A stretch of DNA of 64,000 nucleotides from Brevipalpus yothersi. Lineage: Eukaryota > Arthropoda > Arachnida > Trombidiformes > Tenuipalpidae. Positions within the stretch are counted from its first letter, which is position 1; every line of letters starts with the position of its first letter. Below, one piece after another: positions 31,630-45,183 of the stretch. A program made the translations under genes and the position numbers. The notes under the pieces were generated by a model that was not told where the DNA came from, did not search any database, and was given only the letters and a program-made list of their open reading frames with translations. Where the stretch lies: the NCBI GenBank assembly GCA_003956705.1, contig QZCP01000131.1, positions 45,005 to 109,004 on the forward strand, read 5' to 3'.

Positions 31630-33812
31630 TGCAGCATGGTTTAAATACTGTTTGTCTCAGGGATTCGTTGAGAAATCAGAATTGAAATGATTGATGCATG
31701 TAATCAAAAAAAGAGAGTATTAAATAATATAAATGATTGAACAAATTTAAACTGTCAAAATTCCATGAATTTTGGTTTAAAAAGTCAAATGTAGCCATGA
31801 TTTAGATCCACAGGAAGTGATTGGTAATCACTGAACTTTTGAAGCTTCCCATGGTGAGCTGTTCAAATGTAATCGATTTGGGTGATCTAGCATTCAATTT
31901 TGAATCATGATCACGAATAACTTAGATTCCAGTCCGGTGAATCAAATCCATGTCAAACCTAAATTTCAAAAAATTTGTCGTAAAATAAATAAACCAGCGT
32001 GCTAATCATCTTGTGAAAATTTGATATTGCAAAATTTAACTTCAATATTCGAGAAAGGACAAAATTCCTATTCAGTAAATTCCATTCTGTTCTGAAATTA
32101 GTTTGAGAAAACTCAATACACGCAAAGGAAGGGTCAAGTTATAATGTTTAATAGATAGGAGATTCTAATTCTCTACAGATCTGAGTTCATGAGACATGAG
32201 GAACACTACAACAAATCGAATATGAATGATGTGTTCAAATTCATTTTAAATAGAAGCTTAGGAGCTCTCAAACTGAAAATAAAACTATTTTGAGCAGTTT
32301 CATGAGATTTTATATCACCAATCTCAAGCAATCTCCAAATTTTCATCCAAATTGTCAATCTATCTACTTCAAATTAGAAATTGTTTATAGTTGAACTTAC
32401 TATTCAGAATCAAACTATTCGAATTAGTTCTTGGCTAGAAAAATCTTTCCGATGACGATCATTCTGGCTTCCTCAATCCATTGTTTGAGTAGATCATACT
32501 CTTCCGATGCTGTTCCGGTGGCTTCGCTGAAAAATCTGTCAGATGAATACTCAATGACAATCTCCTCGAGAGCATCCCGGAACCCGAGTTTGAGAACATA
32601 CCGGTAATCCAACCGAACTCAGGCACTTTCTCTTCTCGATTTTCTGTCAAACTATACACAATCATCATAGTCAAAATTTAGATTCATACATGTAAAATAC
32701 GCGAATCACAGGTATTCTGGTCACATGTATCCATTTTCTTGAAATTGATGTGCCATCAATTGTATAACTAATCACAGCGTTCATCGTTTTTTCTGGTGGT
32801 TAGCATCACAGGCATGTGTCTTGGAATGGTCTCAAAAACCGGAGAAAAAGTTTTTTAATTATTATTTTTTCTTTTTCGACATTTTTCAAATCAAAGGTTT
32901 GAACTGAAGATTATTTTAGATTCCATAATTTTTTATTCGTATTGATTGAGAAAAGAAGGATGAAAAACAAACGATTTTTATATCAGTGGATAGTTTCGGT
33001 AAATGTTCTCATCTATGAGAATAACCAATTAACTCTGAATTTTCGATCAATTTTGAGCATATTTGTTAGAATAATCTACCTTTCCTTGAATCTCTTACTC
33101 TCTCTTCATTTTTTGAGGAAGAATTGTAAGTCAAATTGGCTGATAAAATGAATGGAAAAGGTCTGAAAGGATCACGAGCTCAGGGTGATAAAGCTATAGT
33201 CCACTTTGCACTTTGTCGTAATGATAACTTGTAAAATTCTGATAATGACAATTCCAATATAGGTTGACTTGGAGGACTAGTAGCACCAGAGGACATTGTT
33301 CTGCGCTAAACTTCGATCTGATCAAAAAATACACAATCGAATTTTTATACTGTCAACAAAGAACCTTCGATGGTACAAAGTAATTAGTTGAAACAGATAA
33401 TGAAATGAGATGTCTTTGGTTCTCATCTCGTTTTATTCAATGTATTTCATCATTTAATTCACTTTTTTCATCGAGTCCAGAGAAAGTCAGTTGAAAGAGA
33501 AATTTTTGTTATGATCTAAGTTCTCATACAAAAGTACCATAGAATTGATCCAAACTGATGATCTGGATTCACGATAGATAGCCTAATGGACAAAAATGAT
33601 TGCATAGCTCCTAAAATGGATCGATAAATTTCCAATTTGAGTTCAAAGCTCAAATAAAACGATAAATCATAGCTCATGATAGTCAGATCATATGTTACTG
33701 TGTATCAATCACAGCAAATAGAGTGATTGAATATTCATTTGAAATCTATGCTTTTTATTCAAGTATTTCAGATTCTTCAGTTGAAATGTTAAGCTTGAGA
33801 GAATTTTGTCCT
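31630..33812. other. Intergenic between hydrolase B and the GR array
   Basis: Mostly AT-rich and without a gene I can support. One stretch, 32424-32600 on the minus strand, reads open with fairly protein-like composition (KLGFRDALEEIVIEYSSDRFF, then EEYDLLKQWIEEARM). It ends in a stop and could be a last exon or a relic. Its upstream partner is not evident. Confidence 0.3.
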
Positions 33813-35055
33813 TTATTTTTTAGCGGGAAGATAAGAAGGGAATGCAAGAAGAAGTGACATTCCGGCAGTCAGAAAAGAAACCAAAGTACCAGCATCTACA
33901 ATAAAAATTCCTCCAAGAGTGAATCCGATATCTTTTTGAGCCAATTTATTGAGTATAATTGTTGCCTAATAAGAGAAGAAATTTTGGCTTGAAACGAAAT
34001 CCACTTTGACTCAAAAATCTTACCTGCATGATGAAAATTGGATCTTTATTCTTCATTGTACTCTTCTGAATGACCTTCGATATCCTATCAGCACCAGAAT
34101 TTACATCGATTGACACCAGCGATAATCGTAGGAAAATGGTGAAATTAAGTATCATGAAGAATACCAGGGAAACAATATCTGCTTGATCTCTTCGAGTGAT
34201 AATGAAATACAGCTGAAGAATGCTGTGTAGTAGGAGTAGAGGATAAGCAAGAAATAGTATCCACTTCCATTTTTTGTCACAGGCTTGATTGAATGTTGAG
34301 AACTTCTTGTATAGAAGACGAAACTCGTCTAGTTTGGCGAGATTCCAATCTGATTCTTTTTCAAGATCCTCTATCATCAAATTTTGAGTATGCTTTGTCA
34401 ACAGAATATAACCAAAAAGTTCCTCAATTTTCTCAATAAAATACAACAGAACCAATGCTTGATGAACAATGAATAGACTCAGAGCGATGGTTGCCTTGAT
34501 ATTATTATCATGCCAATTAACGAGTGCAACTTGAATAAAATTTCTCTCTGCTAATGAGGCGCACAAGGTGTACATAAGGAACATAGGACGATTGAACCAT
34601 ATACTTCGAGATACTGGCCTGTGTACACTTGCCAAATCAAGTGTTTTGAGACTTATCCATGCATCTTCGATAGCAGAATCGTCTTTTGGAGCCATGATGA
34701 TGAATATTCCGATTGCAAGATAGTAGACCGATGAGTAACTAATATTGTCTCTCAGACTTGCTTCATCACAGAAACTTGGACACAAAACGGATACCCTGAT
34801 TTTGAGTATTGAAATCAATATCAACGGATAAAGTCGAGCAAGAATCAACAGGACATGAAATATAATTCTCAATATGTATCCAAATTGTCCAGAATTCGAA
34901 ATGAGCCCGAGATAGTGGAGGAATTTCTTCGCCAAACCTCCAAAAGCTGTTCTAATCCATTGAATTTCATTGTTTTTGTCTGCTCTCAGGAAAACAATGT
35001 ATTGATTTTTCTCCTGAAATCGGTAACTTCTGTCTTCAGATTCTCGGAACATCAT
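33813..35055 (-). CDS. Gustatory receptor GR1
   Basis: Predicted seven-helix chemoreceptor of the arthropod gustatory receptor family, expected in the plasma membrane of sensory neurons. Exons 35055-34024 and 33965-33813, with a 58-bp phase-0 intron, give 394 aa. Exon 1 has the membrane helices and the array-wide motif FNQACDKKWKWILFL before helix 5. It ends IFIMQ at the donor. Exon 2 gives KDIGFTLGGIFIVDAGTLVS and the last helix. This short last exon after a phase-0 intron is the classic insect GR structure. Closest relative in the window is GR3 (FQE...W.R..FGG near the N-terminus). Confidence 0.88.
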
Positions 35056-36026
35056 GTCAATAGAACGAGTTAGGTTACTTTGTTTTGATTGAGAACTAGA
35101 TTTACATTGAAACAGAAATTTGCAAATTTATTCCTAAATGAAAACATGTTGTTGACAAATTTTTCATTACTTCATATATCTCTGATAGGAAATATCTCCT
35201 TTGACTATCCTCTGAATACAGTCTTTCTCATATCATTCATATATTGGCTCTCATTATTTCCAGTTTTAATGAATTGAATAGGAAATTTTCTCTCAAGAAT
35301 ATCATCCTCCTTGCAAAAGAATCGATAAAACGAACCAGATCAATATTTCATTGTATCAGGCTGATTGAAAAGTTCGTTCATTAGATAAGAGCTTTTTTCT
35401 GGCTAACCAATCGTGCATCAGCTCAGATCTCATGAAATATCACCAATGAGTCTTTCGTTTTTTCAGAAACTTGCGATCAGAGATAGTCACTCAAGACAAT
35501 TGTGAAGATATTAGTTCGCATTTATCAGAAAATCTTTTTCTAACGTCATTTTAGCTAGATAAAATCTTTCCAGGCAATCGACTAAGCATTTTTTAGCCAA
35601 AACCATACTCACATCATCACTGTTAATGCAACGATTAGAGGTCAAAACTTCTATATTTCAATTTCAAAGTTCAATCTGATGTGTTTTCATCACAATAGAA
35701 GAGACAATGGGTCAAAAAAATGAACTTTAGATATAAAAAGGACCATAGTATTACCATAAATCAAGTTATGATAGATCTTGGAACCAACTTTGATGAATTA
35801 TGGGACGGAATAAATTGAAAACAATAGGAGAACTGAACCAAGAATAAAGATCACATAGATGTGAACACATCTCGTTTCCAAAATTCTGAGCTCCTAAAAC
35901 AAGCCCTCGATAGATGGGTTATTGATCATTGCCTATCGAGAATTCTGGCCACTTGTTCAGGGCCTGTATTTGTTATCAATTCGAGAATTGGTATCACACC
36001 AATGGAACATTTAATATGAGATATCA
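35056..36026. other. Intergenic between GR1 and GR2
   Basis: About 970 bp, AT-rich, no coding or RNA gene seen. It should contain the promoter of GR1. Confidence 0.4.
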
Positions 36027-37300
36027 TTACATATACGATGGCAGTGCAAGTAATACGGACATTCCAATAGTTGACAGAGAAACAGCAGTTTTAGCATCCA
36101 CCACATAGAGTCCACCAAGAGTAAAGCCAGCACCTTTCAGCGAAAGTTCCTCAAGAAAAGCTTCAGCCTACAAAATATTAAGATAAATCATCATAAAAGA
36201 GCTGATTCCAATAAAAACAGATCATATAGGGATAAAAAATTTACTCAGTTTTCGCTCACTTGCATGAGGAAAGTTTGATCCTTCTGTTTGAAAGTTGACT
36301 CATAAATAATATTCCAAAGAGTTCCAAATCCAGAGTTAATCCCGATCAGTATTCTTGACATTAGAAGAAAGATGAGAAAATTAAGGACTAAGAAAATACT
36401 ATTCTCTATTGTTCTGACCGCATTCGTAGGTATCGCTAGAACAGAGTATAGCTCAAAAGTTCCGTCCAGAAAGTAGAACGTAAATGCTAGGAAAAGAAAT
36501 CTATTCCATTTTTTGTCGCAAGCTTTGTTGAAATTCAAAAATTTCTGATATATTTGTCGAGTTTCCTCCAATTTATCAAGACTCCACATTGATTCTGTTT
36601 CAAAATTATCAACCATAATTTCTTGTGCACTCTTCACCAGAATTCCATAGCCAAGTAATTCTTCTGTTCTCTCGGAGAAATATATGTATGATATCGCTAG
36701 GAAAGCATGGTAAAAGTACAATAAAATGAGCCCATTGAGTTGTTCAGGTTTAAACGAATTGGTATAAATCATCAAGCTATAACTTTGAAAGACTAGAATT
36801 GCCAAAATATGGAGAATAAACACTGGACGATGAAACCATATTCTTCTCGAAGTCATCTCTTGGACTCGTTCTGGATCGATCAGTCCCAGAAACATCCATG
36901 TCATTTCGATGACTGAACCTTGACTAGGAACAATCATGATGAAAATTGAAAAACTGACATGAAGAACATAGAGCATCAACATGGTTGATCTTGGAGACTC
37001 TTTTTCACAATTCTGTTGACATTGCGATGGAATTCCAATATTGAATATCATGACTGCAATCAGAGTGCACAAAGCGAGTAAGAGGAGTGAAACCAATAGA
37101 AGAATTGCCAGAATTTCTCTCTTCTTTCGATCAGAAAGTCCTAAATTCCTGGAAAGCCGTGAGATGGTTGCTTCTAAAGAATTTTCTATCCAATTGAACT
37201 CAACATTCTTGTATGATGCATAAAAAAATCCTTTCTTGGATTTTGTTTGAGAGTAAATCTTATTCTCATGAAATGTACCAATCATTGCTAAACGGTTCAT
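36027..37300 (-). CDS. Gustatory receptor GR2
   Basis: Exons 37300-36260 and 36167-36027, with a 92-bp phase-0 intron, give 393 aa. The array motif reads FLNFNKACDKKWNRFLFLAF. Exon 1 ends TFLMQ. Exon 2 encodes KGAGFTLGGLYVVDAKTAVSL and LLALPSYM. It is the most isolated member by sequence: the region after helix 2 has CQQNCEKESP where others have CP..C. The frame is fully open. Ligand unknown. Confidence 0.87.
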
Positions 37301-38412
37301 TTTGATGCAACAACTTTCAATGCCGATGAATTAGGAGCAAAATTCAATGAAAATCTTGCAAAAGAAGCTCAACATTTGACTATCAAGTATTATTAAAATA
37401 GCACTTCACAAGTACAAATCAAAGTGTATCAAAGTTTTGATGGGGATGTTATGAATCTGACCATGAGTGTGATTCGGACATGTAGGGCGGTGTATACAGC
37501 TACCTCTCTCAGTATTTTGAATCGACTCAAATGATCCCAATTTCTCTCAGGGAATCGATTCTTAAATATTTCGATGATACATAAGCACAGACTTATGTTA
37601 GCCAGAAGAATGAGAGATATTGTTGAAGACTGCTCTAAGACCTTTTTCATTACAATTCCTCTCTATGAGTCATGAAACTTTTAGAAAATTCATTTTGAGC
37701 TCCGAAAAAAGTTGTGAAGGGTGAAGAATATTCAACTAAAAATATTTTAAAGAGGCAATCGACCTTGCATATGTATATAGCTCTGACAGACTGAGAATCA
37801 GAAACTTGACATTCGATGGAGATATACCTCGAGCAGATAAGGAAAAGTTGCGAACCCAAAGACTGATGAGACTTGAGATGAGTTCCATCAGTGAATAATG
37901 AGGAATTTTTTTTATTTATCCTGAGTTTCTTTTCTTCGTTTTGATTCATATACTGACCCCAAACACCACTAATATTACCATGTCATAAACAGAATTAAGG
38001 GATATACAATGGTGTGTCCAGCTACAAATGTAGATACTAAGCTGGGGGAACCAGAATCTACGTTCTGCCCTAGAATATTATGCCAATTGTTTTGTGATTC
38101 TTTCTTTGAAAGTGAGAGCGCAAAACATCTTTCAAGCTATCTCTTCATTAGGGTCAATCGTTGTTAGTTCGAATGTTCAGTTGATTGTCATAGTAATTTA
38201 ATATATTATATTTAAATCTTCAATCTCTACAACTAGTGAGAACTGATTTCATTCGAAGAGCTAACAAGCTTGAAAGTGAGATGTGAGAGCCATAAGCATA
38301 GTGTGCGGTTTATATACTCTATTGAAATGTTCAGTTTTGAATCTTTCACTCTTTGATTTTTTGGAATGGTTTTTGGGTTAAAACCAATTCAGAGCTTAGA
38401 ACGAGCAGAATA
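37301..38412. other. Intergenic between GR2 and GR3, possible GR remnant
   Basis: At 37429-37650 (minus) an open stretch reads LILLANISLCLCIIEIF, then ALHVRITLMV and SPS. It loosely follows the helix 2 to helix 3 part of GR2 (ALCTLIAVMIF, then VLHVSFSIFIMIVPS). It may be a decayed receptor fragment; the match is weak. The rest is empty. Confidence 0.25.
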
Positions 38413-39666
38413 TTATTGTTTTTTATCTGGAAGATAAGATGGAAAAGCCAGGAGTGAGGACAATCCTGCACTCATAACAGATACCATAGTCCCAGCATTG
38501 ATAATGAACAACCCTCCAAGAGTGAAACCAACATCTTTATAAGCCAGTTTGCTGATGAAAATGTTTGCCTAGAAGCATGGAGATTCAGATTAGTCTGAAT
38601 TAAGTATAAATATATGATTTTAATCGCTCACCTTCAACAGAAAAACTGGATTCTTGTTCTTGGTCATCCTTTTTTGGATTATTCTGGAAATCTTATCTGC
38701 ACCAGAATTTATGTTGATTGAGGCAAAGGAAAATAAAAAGAATACCATCAGACAACTCAGCATGAAGGCGATCAATGAAATAGTTCTATTGAGATTCTCT
38801 TTTTCCATGATGATCATGAAGTATAGCTGCAAAATACTTGAAAAAATGTAGCCAGGGTAAGCGATAAGTAGAAAATATTTGCATTTTGCATCACAAGCTT
38901 GGATAAAAGTGATGAACTTCTTATGAAGATGGCGAAACTCATCTATATTGAAATCATTCATGGTACAACTTTTAGCTAGAGTCTCAATCAGCATATTCTG
39001 AGTGTGTTTTGCTAGGATAAAAAAGCCAAAAATTTCCTCAGTTTTGTTCACAAAAAACATGATGGTCAAAGTTCGATGGATAATGAGTAGTCCTATTGCC
39101 ACCGCAGCATTGATATGATTCTCTTCAAAATTGATCAGCATAATTTGAACAAAGTTCCTTGCTGCTAGAGGACCCATTATTGTGCAGAGAATAAACATTG
39201 GGCGATGTTTCCAAATACTAGAAGAAATTGACTTTTGAACTTTATCAAAATTAAGGAAGTTCAGGGAGAGCCAAGAACTTTCTACTAATGAGCTGTCTGT
39301 AGATCCCATGATGACTGACACTGAGAGACCACCAAAAATGGCGAAATAGAATATAATGTTTTCTCTTAGCTGAGACTCTTCACAAAATACTGAGCAATCG
39401 ACGATCACTTTGGTTTTGAGCACACAAATTAGCAACAGGGGATAAAATCCTGAGAAAATCATTAATGCTCCCATGATTAATTTAGCAATAGTTGTAAGAG
39501 GTTTGGATTTTGGGACTAGATGAAGATATTTTAGACACTGTTCACATGTACCTCCAAAAGTACTCCTGAACCATTCTTTTCCGCGTTTCCTCTCTACCTC
39601 TTGAAAAATGAGGTATCGGTTTCTCTGTATGAAAATAAGTTTATCATCTCTATTCATGTGTAACAT
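38413..39666 (-). CDS. Gustatory receptor GR3
   Basis: Exons 39666-38632 and 38568-38413 with a 63-bp phase-0 intron. The Met at 39666 (MLHMNRDDKLIFIQRN) gives 396 aa, the family length. An in-frame ATG at 39750 would add 28 residues and seems less likely. Motifs are FIQACDAKCKYFLL, where the usual Trp after Lys is Cys, donor end VFLLK, and exon 2 KDVGFTLGGLFIINAGTMVSV. Related to GR1. Fully open. Confidence 0.86.
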
Positions 39667-39959
39667 GCTGATTACACAATTGTGATGAAAAAATGTACTT
39701 TGCGAACATATGTGAATGGTGTTAAGGAAACACATTACACTAATTTTCACTTGATAAAGAGAAGAGAAGTAAATTGTTATCCCTCAATTCACTAGTATAT
39801 ATTATTCTACGTTCTTTTCGTCAACCATGATCTATCTGTACGATAGGAAGAATCCCCTAGTCCCTGATTGTCTACGGGGAAAAATGTGGGCAGTACTTTC
39901 CTATTGAGATATATTGTAAAAAGTTGAAAGAATCGATTTTCGATCATGGATTTTTTTGA

Positions 39960-40674
39960 TATTCACTATTCATTCACCTAGGTGAGAATACGGAAAGAAC
40001 TCTTTTTTTCTTGAAAACCAGGATTCAGGATTTTCTTCACTAGAACTGTATAACTGAACAGTTTTTTAGACAATTTGATGAATGAAAAACAGAATATTTC
40101 TTGTAAACAGGAAGAAAATGAAGCAATCGAACCACACAAACAGTTGCAATCAAGGTTTCTTATTACATCTCTAATTGATTTTCTCGAATTTTTGAGGCAT
40201 CCCAACGAACTTTCAGATTTTTTCGACTTCTATCTCCACTCGATTCAATGGAAGCTTCACATAGCATCTCTTAATAGGCCAGCTATTGATGATATCATCA
40301 TGACCAGGCCATGTAGGTAGAAACATACACTTGAAAGTAAAATGAGACCACTTTTGCAAGAGTGTTAACAACACAAATCAATGAACACAATTTTTGTAAG
40401 TTAATCTTGGAGATCACAATAAGCGTGACGCAATGAAAGCCTTCCAAGAATAGGAAAAAATGAATAGTTGGCACAATATATTTCCATGGTTTGTTCATTG
40501 TATCGAATTCGGTAGAAGTCGAAAAAATCTGGAAGTTTGCTTGATTGAACAATCCAAAACAATCCTTATCCAAAGTAGCTGACCATCTTCCAATAGATCT
40601 TGAGGATATTTGGGATTTTTTCTACTTTTCTTAGGTTCAATATAGAGTCTCCTTTGATCAATAGAAGGCAACAT
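39960..40674 (-). pseudogene. Gustatory receptor pseudogene GR4
   Basis: Decayed relative of GR5. It keeps the ATG at 40674 (MLPSIDQRRL), DCSIKQTSRFFRL, and the helix 2 region with CSLIC. A frameshift near 40505, broken frames around the HRPLF region and a stop near 40310 follow. The NLDCNCLCG and KLFSYTVLVKK region is readable in other frames. The coding similarity ends near 39980. The FN.ACD.KW part and the last exon are missing. It still has the conserved upstream element at 40926. Confidence 0.75.
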
Positions 40675-40925
40675 GATAATAATTCACTCAAAATATCTTC
40701 AAACCTAGAGCCTTACGTAATCACTTGCTCTGAGTTAAGTTACTGATCATCATTAGGCCAAGAAACTTTATTGGGCTAAGAAACTTCTTTAAAAGTAGCT
40801 ATTTGAGAGAGTTAAAGCTCAATTATTTTGCTTGTCAAAATTTTATTTTTTATCTGAATAAACTTGTGGATAATCCATATGTTCCATGCAACACATTATA
40901 TATCAATCAGTTTGAAGTATGATAA

Positions 40926-41010
40926 AAAACAATTGCTAATTGGTTCAGTAATATCCTCCTTTGTCCCGATACCATGATAATGTCTTCTGATACGATTCTT
41001 CTATCGATTT
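40926..41010 (-). promoter_or_regulatory. Shared GR upstream element (GR4 copy)
   Basis: Starts AACAATTGCTAATTGGTTCA and includes CATGATAATGTC. Similar blocks at similar distances lie upstream of GR5, GR6 and GR7. Located about 250-335 bp before the GR4 ATG. Confidence 0.5.
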
Positions 41011-41298
41011 TATGGTAACATAAATTTTTCCTGTGATCGACTCATGAGAAATAAGTTGCAGAATAAATGATCAAATCAGATGAGTGTCCATTGGAGTTTG
41101 AGTTATTGAAGATGAAGCCCAGGTTTAATGAGCAGCCAGTGTAGGCCTAACGAGCAGAAAATTAGGATGCTGCAAAAGTTTCTAGATTCGCGACGAAAAA
41201 TCATATTTGTAACTTGATTCTATCATATTGAGTCTGAAAACATTTACAACAGCCTGATACAATTTTCCGTGATCCAAGCAATTAAGTACAATAATATC

Positions 41299-42565
41299 TT
41301 ATGATGGCATGGAAGATTGTCTATGGTTTATATATCCGGTGCTCATGTAAGATGGAAATGCGGTTAGAATACCAGCAGTCAGAAGTGAGAACATCACCTG
41401 AGAATTAACAATAAATAGACCTCCAAGTGTAAATCCAATTTCTTTTTTTGCAATTTCAGCCAGAAAAACTGCTGACTGGAAAAAACAAGAATGTTTAGAA
41501 TCACAATTATTCCGATAGTATGTTATCTCATTGTCTCACCTTTGTGAGAGTAACTGGATCTCTCTCGAGGAACGTCGAATCATAAACAATATCGAATATT
41601 TTGTCAGCTCCCCTATTGATATTGATCAAAATAATGGATAATCTAAAGAAAGTTGCGAAAAAATTGATGACCAAGAAGAAATTAAACATCATGGAATCCC
41701 ACCTCTCGGCTGAGTGAAACCCAATAGTAACATAAATTTGAACAATAGCACCGAAGAGGAGGAGTGGATAGTTGAAGAGAAAGAATTTATTCCATTTTGA
41801 ATCACAAGCTTGGTTGAAATTCAAAAAACTTTGGTAAAGCTGACGAGTTTCACCTAATATCTGATTATTATTATTATTAGACAGCAATTTCAATACATAT
41901 TCCAAAGTTTTCTCGACTAAAATAGCATAATTGAATAATTTTTCGGACATTTGAACAAAACACAGACTGAAATATCTCAAACAGATAAAGAAAGAGCAGA
42001 CAGCAATGAAACCATGCAAACAATCGCAATCAAAGTTTTTGATAAATAATGTGGTTGATTCTCTTGTTGCCTCAAAACATGACACGCTGCACAGGAAGAA
42101 CAATGGTCTATGAACCCATATGCTCTTGGAAACGCTTTTATGGAGCCCTGCTTCCATTCTATTCGACATGAGCTTGACCCAACTCCTCTTGATAGGCAAA
42201 TTATTGGAGGAGATCATCATGACAATTCCAAAGATACAAAAGCCAATCAGGGAATAAATTGAAACTGCTCTCCGCACTTTGCTCACAGCACACATCAGGG
42301 GACACATTTTTGGTATGTTGACTTCGAAGATCACAATAACTGCGAAACAATAAAGACCAACTAAGAATAGTAGGAAGTGAATAGTTTGCCAAACAATATT
42401 TATCCATTGCATTGAATCTGATGAAAGCCTGAAGAGTCTAAGGGTTTGCTTGATTGAACAGTCTAAGACAGTCTCTAACCACAAAATTTGATCATCTTTA
42501 AGCCAATTCTCAGGATATTTTCCACTTTTGATCCTGGATTTTCTCTGATCTATTGAACGAAGCAT
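41299..42565 (-). CDS. Gustatory receptor GR5
   Basis: Exons 42565-41540 and 41475-41299, with a 64-bp phase-0 intron, give 400 aa. Exon 1 has CPLMCAVSKVRRAVS, ISSNNLPIKRSW, WVHRPLFFL, NFDCDCLHGFIAV and the array motif FNQACDSKWNKFFLF, and ends VTLTK. Exon 2 gives KEIGFTLGGLFIVNSQVMFSL. Its last helix is three residues shorter than in relatives (LLTAGILTAFPSYM), followed by a longer hydrophilic tail. It forms a subgroup with GR4 and GR6. Fully open. Confidence 0.87.
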
Positions 42566-43498
42566 GATTTTTCTTCACTAGGAAAATGTTTTGAAACCTA
42601 AAGTTTCATGTGGTCATCTTTTCTTAGTCCAGCCACTTATTTTCATCAGACGGACGAACTTCAAATTATAAACGCACTTGTATGAGATCATTCGAGGGTT
42701 ACTACTTCTGGTCGTCAAGAGTCAATATTCCATTTTTTCACACTTGTTGATGATTCAAAAGTTTTCAAGCATCGATGAGATTGATTAGTCCAGTATGGAG
42801 TGTGATGTAAAACAATTGCTAATTAGTTCAGTGATATTTTTTCTCGTCACCATGAAGTAATGATAGTGTCATTAGATACAACTTCGTTATTGATTTTCTT
42901 CCATCAAAATTGACCTCAATTGATTTGTGTGAGGAGGATGTCATATAATGAGGTTTTGGGTTGAATTTGGTGAGTAGCAAAATTTAAAGTTGTCAAATGA
43001 AACACAATTTTATCCAGCTAATCAGCAATCTTGTATTCTTAACTCCTAATATGCCTACGAATCAAGACTCTTTGGAGCGAGCACACAAAACTAATTTTGC
43101 TTGGATTAAAGTAATGTTGCTATCGTATGCTTCGTTATGTTATCATGCAAATTATTCGCAACCCATCCATAATCTATCTCCACTATAAAGAGAGTTTCCC
43201 ATTAGCCTTAGTTATCCTCAGAGAGACCTTTGGATATGATCTCTCAACTGTGATATATTTTTGAAATTGAATCGAATTCATTCTCAATTGTCAGTTTTAT
43301 GACTTCAATTCTTCATGTGGAGATACAATCAGTTTTTCCTGTTAGAAAGACTAGAATAGGATTGAAAGAACTTTTAGAGCTTGTGGGATTGTTTCCAATC
43401 TTTATCTTAGTTAGTATTGTTGTAATGAATGAAGAAATCACTCCACCAATATTCAATTAATTTTAGTGACCGGAAAATCATGCTAGCCTCCATGAATC
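42566..43498. other. Intergenic between GR5 and GR6
   Basis: About 930 bp with the conserved upstream element near its start (42808-42893). A short open frame at 42997-43188 has no family resemblance. Nothing else seen. Confidence 0.4.
42808..42893 (-). promoter_or_regulatory. Shared GR upstream element (GR5 copy)
   Basis: Contains AAAACAATTGCTAATTAGTT, CAGTGATAT and the core TAATGATAGTGTCATTAGA. It lies about 245-330 bp before the GR5 ATG. Confidence 0.55.
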
Positions 43499-44746
43499 CT
43501 ACTCCATGAATCCTATAGCCATATATGATGGAATTCCGATTAGAATGGACATTCCAGCAGTTAGAACTGATAACATCACCTGAGGGTTGACAATGAATAG
43601 GCCTCCAAGTGTAAATCCTGCATCTTTTCTTGCAATCTCTCCCAAGAAGGCTGTTGACTGAAGAAACAAGCAGTCAGATATTTTGATATAAATGTCATAT
43701 TCTTATCTTACCTCAATGAGCGTAACTAAATCTCTCTCGAGCAAGGTTGAATCATAAACAATACCGAATATTTTGTGAGCTCCCGTATTGATATCAATCA
43801 GAACAGCAGATAATCTCAGGAAAATGGTAAAATTAAGCACGATGAAAAGAGGAAAAAATAATATTTCACTTAGTTTCGTATGTTTGAGTATTGCAACAAC
43901 AATATAAACTTGAATCAGAGCTATCAGGATGAGATTTGAATAGCTGAAGAGCAGAAACTTATTCCATTTTGAATCACAGGCTCTATTGAACCTCATGAAA
44001 CTTTGATAGAGTTGTTGAGTTTCTTTCAAGTTTCGATTATTAGACACCAATTTTAGCACAGATTCTAGAGTTTTATGCACTAAAACAGTGTAGTTCAACA
44101 ATTTTTCTGACATAAGAATGAAACTTGATAAAGAATATGCCACATAAAGGGAACTGAAACACAGAGCCAACAAACCATGCAAACAATCGCAATCGAAGTT
44201 TTTGATCAAATTTTTAATGAATCTCCTGGATAATTCGAATTGTCCCAGTGTATAGATAATAAACAAAGGTCTATGAATCAGAATGCTATTGGAAACATTT
44301 TCATGAATTTATGCTTTAATTTCACTAGACACAAGTTCGGCCCAGTTTCTTTTGATTAGCAGATTATTGGAGGAAATCATCAAAGACATTCCATAAAGAA
44401 AGACACATAGTAGTAAATAAAATACGATCTCTTCTCTGACTTTATTTACATCACAAACTACTCCACATGGTCTTGGTATATTGATCTCAAAGATCACAAC
44501 AACTGTGAAGCAATAAAAATAGCCCATTAATAGTGAAAAATTAATAACTTGCAGAACGAAATTTGTCCATCGAGTCGATTTTGGTCGAAGTCGAAAGTAA
44601 CGAAGAACTTGTTCAAATGAACAATCTAAGGCAGTATTCATCCAAAAGCCTTGATCATTTCCCGGTGACTCTTGACGAAAATCAGATTGTTGTTCACCTT
44701 GTTCCTTTTTGATGCTAAATTTCCTTTGATTATTTGAGAGGAACAT
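43499..44746 (-). pseudogene. Gustatory receptor GR6 with one in-frame stop
   Basis: Exons 44746-43712 and 43657-43499, with a 54-bp intron, would give 396 residues. All array features are kept: CGVVCDVNKVREE, SSNNLLIKRNW, HRPLFII, NFDCDCLHGLLA, FNRACDSKWNKFLLF, donor end VTLIE, then KDAGFTLGGLFIVNPQVMLS. One TAA at 44309-44311 (codon 146) interrupts exon 1 between SSEIKA and IHENVSNS. No frameshift is seen, so the loss is recent, or the stop is polymorphic, read through, or an assembly error. Confidence 0.8.
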
Positions 44747-44962
44747 TATGGTTTTTTATTGAAGAAAATTTCTAAATCAGAGTCGCATGTAATAACAAAC
44801 TTTTTAAGAGGCTACTTATTCTTATTAGCTCGAGAAATTTCGGATTCACATGAGACATCTGAAGCTTGATAATTTTGAAAATTCAATATTCATCTCCTAT
44901 CATATTCAGGAATCACTCAAAAGCTCTGTACCACTCTAGATTCTCTTACAACGAGAAGATGA

Positions 44963-45050
44963 CGGAAAACAATGGTTAATTGCCTCAACGATATCTCTTC
45001 TCACCTCAAAGTCATGATAGTGTCATGAGATTCGATCAATAAAATATATA
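44963..45050 (-). promoter_or_regulatory. Shared GR upstream element (GR6 copy)
   Basis: GGAAAACAATGGTTAATTGC, CTCAACGATATCTC and core GTCATGATAGTGTCATGAGA. It lies about 220-300 bp before the GR6 ATG. The 130 bp beyond it are nearly identical to the matching region of GR7. Confidence 0.55.
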
Positions 45051-45183
45051 TCTTTTATGGTTTCTCAAAAATGTAATGTATGAACACTGAATAATTTTTG
45101 ACAAAAAATTCGGAAACTTGGAAGTGTGATATTTTCAGTGAGACAGCAAATATTCTTCCAATATTTTTTTCAATTCGAATGAT

